Source of the DNA: Pholis gunnellus
Taxonomy: Eukaryota > Chordata > Actinopteri > Perciformes > Pholidae
DNA: 64,000 bases
Assembly: GCA_910591455.2 (NCBI GenBank)
Contig: OU342819.1
Location: forward strand, 11,403,906-11,467,905
Direction: 5' to 3'
Below, piece by piece: positions 38,101 to 47,100 of this stretch. The notes below the pieces were generated by a model. The model worked only from the letters and a program-made list of their open reading frames with translations, did not search any database and was not told the origin of the DNA. Every line of letters starts with the position of its first letter. Position 1 is the stretch's first letter. A program made the translations under genes and the position numbers.

Positions 38101-41100
38101 CAAATTACGGCCCGTGGTCCATTTTGAAATTGAGCAAATTAAAAAAATATAATGGAATATGGCCCACACTTGAAACTTGCGCTTGACTGTATTGTACTTC
38201 TTAGTTTCACCACTAGGTGAAGTTACTTTGTTGAACAAGGCAGCTTCTCCACAAAATAAGAGCAATCAAAGAAATGTTTTGCCACGGATGATGACACGTC
38301 CTACACACTGGTGCCGAGTGAGAACAGAAACTTAAGCAAATGGCAGCTAGCCAGCTCGCCCAACAGTATTTTTTCCGTGCTAACAAAACAAGAAAAAGCC
38401 ACAATAGCAGCTACGAGCTAGATCAACTCATTGCCCGCCACGGGAAACCTTTCTCAGATGGTGACTTCATAAAACAGTGCCTCACTAAAGTCGCAGGTAT
38501 AATTTCCCCGGGAAAAATGCAGGAATTCAACAACGTTAGCATGTCCAGAAACACAGTTTCGAAGAAGAATCGAAGACTCGTCAGCTAACCTAAAACATCA
38601 ACTGTTAGATAAAGCTTGTGCTTTTGATTTTTAATCCATTGCATGTGATGAGAGCACAGATGCCACAGACACCACACAGCTGTTGACGATCATTTTTCCA
38701 CTACGGAGGAGCTGCTTGATCTTAGGAGTCTAAAGAACACAACAACGGGTAAGGACATGTTTGAAGCCGTGTCAGATGCAATTGACAAGATGGGACAAGC
38801 TGTGTGGAGTTATAACAAAGGGATCCAGCTATGAAAGGTGAGCGCAAAGGAATGGCCTCTATGGTGTACGCCAAGGTGCAAGAAAGCGGAGGTGAGGCTG
38901 TTAAAATGCACTGTATCATCCAGCAAGAAGCCCTCTGTGCTAAGACAGTCCAGCTTGGCGATGGGATGAATACTGTTGTGAAAACTGTCAACATAATTCG
39001 AGCACAAGGGCACAACTACGCGACTTCAATGCATGCACCCTACTCGGATCCTCGGCGGCGAGGGACAGAATCACCGTCTGCCCTCAGGGTGAACACGGAT
39101 CAACGAGGCTCTTGTCTCGTTGTCCGGTCGCCCACGGTGAGCGCCCCGATGCCACGGAGAGGTGGCGAGAAGGGTGCATGCAGCCACGCCGAAAGATCCT
39201 TGTTAACCCCTGTCCGTTTCAGACAGAGAGCCTCTGAAAATTGTTTTTATTAATTAATTTTTTATATAACGAAAGGCGCACGGAAGTATAACTTCGATCG
39301 TAACGCGTCACATGGATGGAAAAAGAATCTTTGAAGAAGCGCTGAAAGTTTACTTATTTATTTTCGGCCAATTACAAGTTTCCTAGTTAGGTCCCAATAC
39401 ACAGAAAAATTATAACAAATAAGGTAAAGAACAAAATCGAAAAGACTGAAAAACCTCTGCCACTCAGTGAGACAGAGTTTACAAAAAGTCCTGAGAAATT
39501 AAGGCTATGCCTTCAAAAGACTATATGTCTATCTCCCCTACTACTGCCTCGAACATTTAAAAATCGAGATTTTTTATACTCTCGAGAGGGGGATTTTTGT
39601 CCCCCTCCTTTCTCTCTTAGGGCCAGATCCTCTGGTGACAGTTGCCTTTTGACAGCCGTCTTGTGATCGGACGCATGTCTCAACCTGCAACTGCCCTTTG
39701 TCTGACTCCTGACTTCCTTGTTCTCTTGTAATCAGGTCACATCATCTGCTTCCCTGTACTCAGCACTTCTTGCACCCTCTTTGCTCCCTCGTGATGACTT
39801 TTGCACAAACATATGTTTAACAGTGCTCAGGGAATGACATTAATCAATTTCACTCATCAAAGATCAAGAAAGAACAAAATCATTAAAAAAATCATAATAT
39901 TGGTCAGAATACAACACATAATACAAAATCATAATACAGTTTGTTGCCCAGCCTATGATTAAATAATCAAGTATTCTTGTTATATGTACTCTTTTGCCTA
40001 ACTCGTGCCCTTTTCCTTAATGGGTTCGGGCCTACACGTTGAAGCCTCTACGGATGTACTATTAATCATCCTAAATAACGATCGGGCATTCTTAACACAG
40101 TGGTCCTTATCGATACGTTTCAGCTTGTGGGTGTGTGTGGGTGCATATGTGTGTGCGTTTGTCAGCCGGTGTGTGTGTGTGTGATCGGCCCCCCGATAAG
40201 GGGAACTGTGACATGGGGCCCAGTCTGTGTGAAAGAGGAACTTCTCCCTCAGACAAGGAACTTTAAGCTGAAAACCAGAAACATCTGTGTCCTCCTTACA
40301 TTAAGCGGAACTACATTTGCTCAGACAGCCTTTACATCGGCTGGTGCAGTCTTACGAAAACCTCCAGGGTCGAACCCTGGGGCCCTCACAGTTACATTTT
40401 TGTTTTTAGTCATTTTCTTTTATTGTTTTCTGCAAAGCAGCTTGTATGGTGTATTTAGCACCACACGGCCCTGGCAGTCCGGGGAGAAGCAGCTCTCAAT
40501 CTCGCAGATACTCCAACTCTTCCAACACACTAGGGTTGAGGCGATATATCGGACCTCTAGTGAGTGGCCCAGCCCTTGGTATACTTTTCTGTATGTGGCC
40601 CTCGGTGAAAAAAAGTTTGGACACCCCTGCCTTAGAAGAATGTTGTTGTTGCAATTGTGGAGATATTTTATATCTCCTGTATATACACATGCTAGGATTG
40701 ATAACATTGTATGCAATAGTTTAGCAATTTATTCGTATATATTTCCTCTTTCTTGTAAAATTACACATACTCTGGTATTCACAAATGAACTCTGTAACTG
40801 GACAGACTTGCACAGGTGTAAGTGACTGAACGATTGGAGTCAGCTCTTCCTTGAATTGGGGCCATATGTCTTACATGCCTGTGTTCTGACCATCTAAGAA
40901 TAAATAACTGACGCCAGGTTCGGAGGTAAGTTTAAACTGGCTAACATACTCGCATGGGCATACATTTGACACTCCTGTATGTTCCACCCCCCCCACTTCT
41001 GTATGTTCCTTCAGAAAAGCTGAAGAAATGTTGCCAGCAAGCTGCCAGCTAGCTTTGTGTAGTCCGTGACGTCCGGCCGTCTGTTGTCAGAGCAGCAGCG

Positions 41101-44100
41101 GATGCTTCGGACATTTGATTCTCTGTTTGGGATTTTGTTTTGTGGTTGATTTTCTTTGAACAGACTGGTCACAGATGAGGTTGGAGTTGAAGATCAATTT
41201 ATTAGAATTCTTTATTGGACATGAATCATGGGAAGAAAAGCACAGTTTGCTGGATTGCCGAATTTCTTCAACTCTCTGAGGAAAACGTAAGGCCTTTATA
41301 CCCTCCCGTCACATAGAAGTGGGGGGGTGGGGGACATGCATGGGTGTCAGCTTTATGTCCATACATGTGTTAGCCAGTTAACTTAGCTGACCTCCATGTT
41401 CGGACCTCAGCTATTTATTCTTCCAGGGAAAAATGGTGAGCACAGGCATAAGTCCATATACGGAGATGGTCAGAAAAAACCTATATATAAATACCTGACA
41501 GGTCGATCCTACCAGGTGACATGGAGGGGGACCGTGTCGGAACCACGCTTGCTGACTACGGGGGTTCCACAAGGTTCAGTCTTGGGCCCCCTTCTCTTCT
41601 CGCTCTACACAACATCTCTGGGTTCTGTTATTCGCTCACATGACTTTTCTTACCATTGTTATGCCGATGACACCCAACTGGTCTTGTCATTTCCTCCTGG
41701 TGACACTCAAGTGGAGGTACGCATAGCTGCGTGCTTGGCTGACATCTCGAAGTGGATGACGACACACCACCTCAAGCTCAACCTGGACAAAACCAAGCTA
41801 CTGTTCCTCCCGGGAAAGGGTTGCCCGCACCGAGACCTGTCCATCACCATGGACGATACCGTGGTGAGGCCAACTCGGACTGCGAGGAACCTGGGTGTGA
41901 CCCTGGATGACCAACTGTCGTTCTCAGCAAATATCGCATCGGTTACACGCTCCTGTAGATTCCTGCTCTACAACATCAGGAGGATTCGCCCCTTCCTCAC
42001 TGAGGAGACGGCGCAGGTGCTCATCCAGGCTCTTGTCATCTCCCGCCTGGACTACTGCAACTCTCTACTTGCCGGAGCCACGGCGTCGGCCATCAGACCG
42101 CTGGAGCTTGTCCAGAAAGCTGCAGCTCGTCTGGTGTTCGAGCGCCCCAAGTTCTCCCACACAACTTCCCTTCTCCGTTCTCTACACTGGCTACCTGTAA
42201 GAGCTCGCATCCAGTTTAAGACTCTGGTGATAGCCTACAGGGCAGTGAAAGGTACAGCTCCTTCCTATCTCCAGGCCATGGTCAAGCCCTACACCCCCGC
42301 CCGACCACTTCGCTCTGCTGCATCAGGGCGACTGGTTCCCCTGTCGCTCAGAGGTCCCTGCGGCCGATCTACCCGGTCACGGCTGTTTTCTGTCCTGGCC
42401 CCACAGCGGTGGAATGAACTTCCCACTGACGTTAGGACAGCGGAGTCGCTGCCCATCTTTCGGCGCAGGCTGAAAACTCACCTCTTCAAGAAGTACTACC
42501 CTGAGCCTTCCACTTAGCACTTATTTTATTCGTATTAGCTTATTGCACTTATTGTAATCGTATTAGTTCGTTGCACTTATTGTATTGCGGGTTTGCTCGT
42601 TGCACTTATTGTATTGCGGGTTTGCTCGTTGCACTTATTGTATGTTTGTTTCTGCACTGTACGTTTGCCCGGGTTTATGCTCTTAGATACTTGTTTAGCA
42701 AAGGATATGCACTTATGACTTCTGGTGACTAGTAGTTCTCTTGAATACCGATGTTGAATACACTTCTTGTAAGTCGCTTTGGATAAAAGCGTCTGCTAAA
42801 TGACTGTAATGTAATGTAATTATTTAGTAGAATTTATAGCACCCCTAGTGGTGAATAAAGGTTTCACAATGATAAGAATGTAAATTATGTTAAGAGTCAC
42901 AATGTATTTACTTGTGGAATGTATTATAGGTTTACAGGATGTTTACTTATAGAAGATATATGTTTGCAATAGGTTTACTTCTAGGAGTCTTAAACATAAT
43001 CATTGGAAGTATTGAACCAAAGTATAGTCAAATAGTTAGGGGGTTCTAAGCCATGAGGCAGTGAGTGCAGGGAAGATAAGGATGAGTGAGGAATGCAGGT
43101 GACAGGCTTTTCACGACCATATAAGGGAATAGGTCGAGGGCCAGAGACACCAAAGTGGTCGCAGAGGAACTGACCAGGTGACCCATTAGGGCTTATCAGG
43201 AGTCCTGCCAGAAAGCGGAGCGATGACGGATCGATACAAGGAGGGAACAAAGCGACTACAGCCAATCACTGATTGACCTGGACATCTGTTTCCAACGTTT
43301 TGGGACAGCTTTGACACTTTCCGACTTTCAGGAGTATAAAGAACAATGTTTTAGGGAGTTTCTGCAGGCCACGGCACTCCGTTTTTCAGCCACCCGGCTA
43401 GGTCGGACCTGTGAGTGGAGTTGCACGTGGTCTCTGCTCTCGAGAAGCATACTATCGATAGTGTATTTTAGATTGTAATTGTCATCATCAGTTTATAGTT
43501 ATCGTTTAATTAAATACTGTTTTGAATTTGGACCGGATCAAGTTTACTTCTTTCTGCGCAGGCGCATCAAAAAGTAAACACAGCAGCGGCCTTGCGATTC
43601 CTCCAGAAACTTCAGCCTCAACACTGGGATATTGCTGTTGGGCCTGTCTAGCTTCTACTCTACTACTTCTGTCAGCACCAGGTGTGTGTCTGTGTGACTC
43701 TCCCAGAGGGGGCGTGTCTGCAGCACCTGTCTGTTTGAGTCTCCCAGAGACTATGAAGTGAGCCGTCAGTCTTTTCCTCTTCATAGAGGCCTGGAACGAT
43801 CTTCATACTGAAGTGGGTGCGCGAGGGGACACTTTGCATTGATATTTGGGGACTTGTTACTTGAAAAGGAAAAGCAGCAGTAAAACTGTATTACACACTA
43901 GGGCTGCACAATTAATCGAATTTTAATCGCGATTTTGGCTGCCACAATTAAATGAGCATGATCGTCAGCGATATTGACGTTTAAAATGCTCTGCTACATA
44001 TCAAGTCAAGCGCTTCCTCAACTAACAGTCAGCCAACCACCAGGGGGAGAACGAGATGGGAGTAGAAGAAGTGGAAGAGTAGAGAGACAGGAGCTTGAAG

Positions 44101-47100
44101 GACGAGGACTTGAGCTTAATTTATTTACACGCCGGCATGTCACGTCTGTCACTACATGGTCGCGCATTTACAATTCCCCTGCTCTCTGTATCGCGCACGG
44201 CGGTGTTCCGCCCCGATCCGCGCGCACGATGCAACAGTCGCTCTCCTGCAAGTAGCCTCCCCCCCGCCGCAAAGCATCTAAGGTCCGGTAACTGGTCATG
44301 AATGAATAATCGTGATAAATAATCGTGATCTCAATATTGATCAAAATAATCGTGATTATGATTTTGACCATAATCGTGCAGCCCTATTACACACTATGAT
44401 GATTAAACTGTAAAAAATAACAATACTGAATTGATTCGCGGTTGACAAGTGATCCGAACCGGGAGGGGTGATTTGAACCGATCCGTGATACCTTATAAAT
44501 ACAAAGCAGAACAAGATACTGAGCAAGACGTGTAATTGCCAAACTGAGAACAGCACGACCTTGCGAGAAGACATCAATATGTATGAACAGTCGCCCCATG
44601 TACTGACTCAGCTTTTGTTGCATTTTTCTACCAGAGTATTACACCATCATATTTACTTTTCCATATCTGCACACGAATCAACATGTTTGCATTTGTTGCC
44701 ATCAAGATTACATTTTTTACAGATCCTGTGTGTTTGTTCAACTGTGCATCAGTTGAACGACAATTGCCTTTTCATTGCACCACAACACTCCACCTTGTGG
44801 AGATATTTTATACCTCTTGTATATACATGTTAGGATTGATAACATTGTACGTAGTATTATAGCAGCTTATGCATCATCAACACAACTTACAAGTATATTT
44901 TCAATTTGTTGTAAGTTGAGCTTTGTGTGAACAGATGCGTTTGGTTGACCCAGGGGAAGTTGAAGAGATCATACAGTCTAGCAAGCTGTGTTTTTCCTCC
45001 CATGATTCATGTCCAATAAAGAATTCTGAAAAGTTGATCTTCGACTCCAACCTCATCTGTGATTAGTCTTTTCAAAGAAAATCAACTACGACAACCTCCA
45101 GCAGCCAGGACAGGCCCAGCATTAGTGGTCTCACTTCTAGGGAGACCCCTGGAGACACGATTTGAGACAAACTTGTGCAAAGGAAAGAAAATTGTATCCA
45201 GTAAAGAAACAATTTATGAACACAAATAAACACACATGGTTGATGTGCAAAAAAACAAAATAAATAAAAAGCAGTGAACTGTCCATAAAGTCTTATCAAT
45301 GACAGAAAAAGTGTGTCAAAAACGTATCAAGACGCTGCTGTAGGGGTCATCATGAAGGGCCAGGGTGGAGCTGACGGCTGTTCTTGAGCCTGGAGGCTTT
45401 TTGTCTGCGGGTTGAGTACGTTGGATGTTTCTGGCCCTCTCCGGTATCTTTCAGTGCAGATGTCCACCGTGGCCGATGGGCTGATACCGGCGATGCTTTT
45501 GGCAGTTTTAACTTCCTGTTGTGGAGCCGCCTTCCTGTTGGCAGGAGACCCGTTGCTCAACTACGCAGCATTGCAAGACGTCAGGATGATCTCAATGGGA
45601 CCAGGGCCCTATTCCTCGTACGTGGCTAACTGAGTTAGCCGGATAATTTTCAGGATGAGATTACATAAGTGAGGCTTTTCGGTTCCTCGAAGCAAGTTTG
45701 GAAAAATCCCCATAGCAACACATCCATAAGCTTGAACATACATACTGATCCGCCCATACACAGATTCGCACACGCATATTCAAACTCCAACTTCTATATG
45801 GTAATCTACACATACATGTATATACACACATAAGCGCATACCGTACATATATCCTCATAAGTATCTATTAATTCATATCAATTAGATACTCTTTGGGCTT
45901 GTTTTTATCTACTTATTCTGAAAGAGTTAATATAATTATTTTCGCTATAGATCTCATTGGATGATGCGTTCCATTAAGCCTACTGCCAGCAGCACATTTA
46001 AAGAAATATCATCTGAGTGATTGGGGTGATGAGGCACTTAAAATTAACCTATACATTTTCCCAACACTTACGCATTTAACTTTTCTGTGATATTTTGCCA
46101 TGCTTCTCGTCTAGCCCTCGCAGCGTTAGATTTCGCCATGATTATGGTCGTGAATTCCTCGTATGTGTTCATGATCATCTCCTGCTCATCAGTGGAGAAA
46201 AAAAAAAAGAGGCTCTTTCTTTGAGTTTATTTGCCGTTGTACTGTTAGAAAATCATGGTTTCGGTGATCGACGCTTCCCCCTTTTGAAGTAGGACGGGCA
46301 CGCGCAAGAATCCTGATGACTGACATCTGGTTTGAATTAACGAGACTGTTAGAGCGCGGATCAGCCTTTGAGGAACCGAGATAGCCTGATGTCAATCATC
46401 GAGTTAATTTAAGCTGGATAATAGGACATTTGATCGACTTAGTTGAACCACGTACGAGGAATAGGGCCCAGAGGGCACCCGGGTCACAAATAAATTAATA
46501 AATCAAAGAAAATTCAAATAATGCTGCAAAAACAGTTCAAATAGCAAATAGATTCTTAAAAAGGGCACGGCAGCCATCAAATGTCCGAGAAGCTTTTGAA
46601 ATAAAAATAATAAAAATCTAAAGACATGTTTTTTTCTGTTAGTTTTAAATCAAAGAGTCGTTTGAGTAACATTTTGGGGATTATAGGATCCAGTGTTTTG
46701 GGAGTTTTACCCACACTAGAGACTATTCTACGGAATTCCATTTCTGCCAGCCCAAAAAAAAAGAAATATATAAACATTTCTTTTTTAAATAAAATGATGA
46801 TAGAAAGTCAGTTTTATTTTTTCTACGCCAGAGCTGCTTCTTGCTGAAAATCCTTTCAAGGGTGCGTTTGCTCAGTACAATCCCATGTGAAACAGCAAGC
46901 AATTCAATGTACTCACAATCCATTTCTATGTCAAATGTAGGGTAAGTTATGCCAAAGAGCTGCTTCTATGACTGTTGTTTTAAAGTGTCTTATCATTTCG
47001 ACTTTCTATCTCATAATTTCAGTTTTTTTTGTAAATTCAACAAGATTTGTAGGTGAAAATGGGCTTCCATACTATGCTGCACTAAATCTGCCTATTTCTT

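Noticed and set aside
40100..40825. 241-codon plus-strand open frame
   Set aside because: Crosses the right end of the hAT element and a repeat; a chance frame in transposon sequence.
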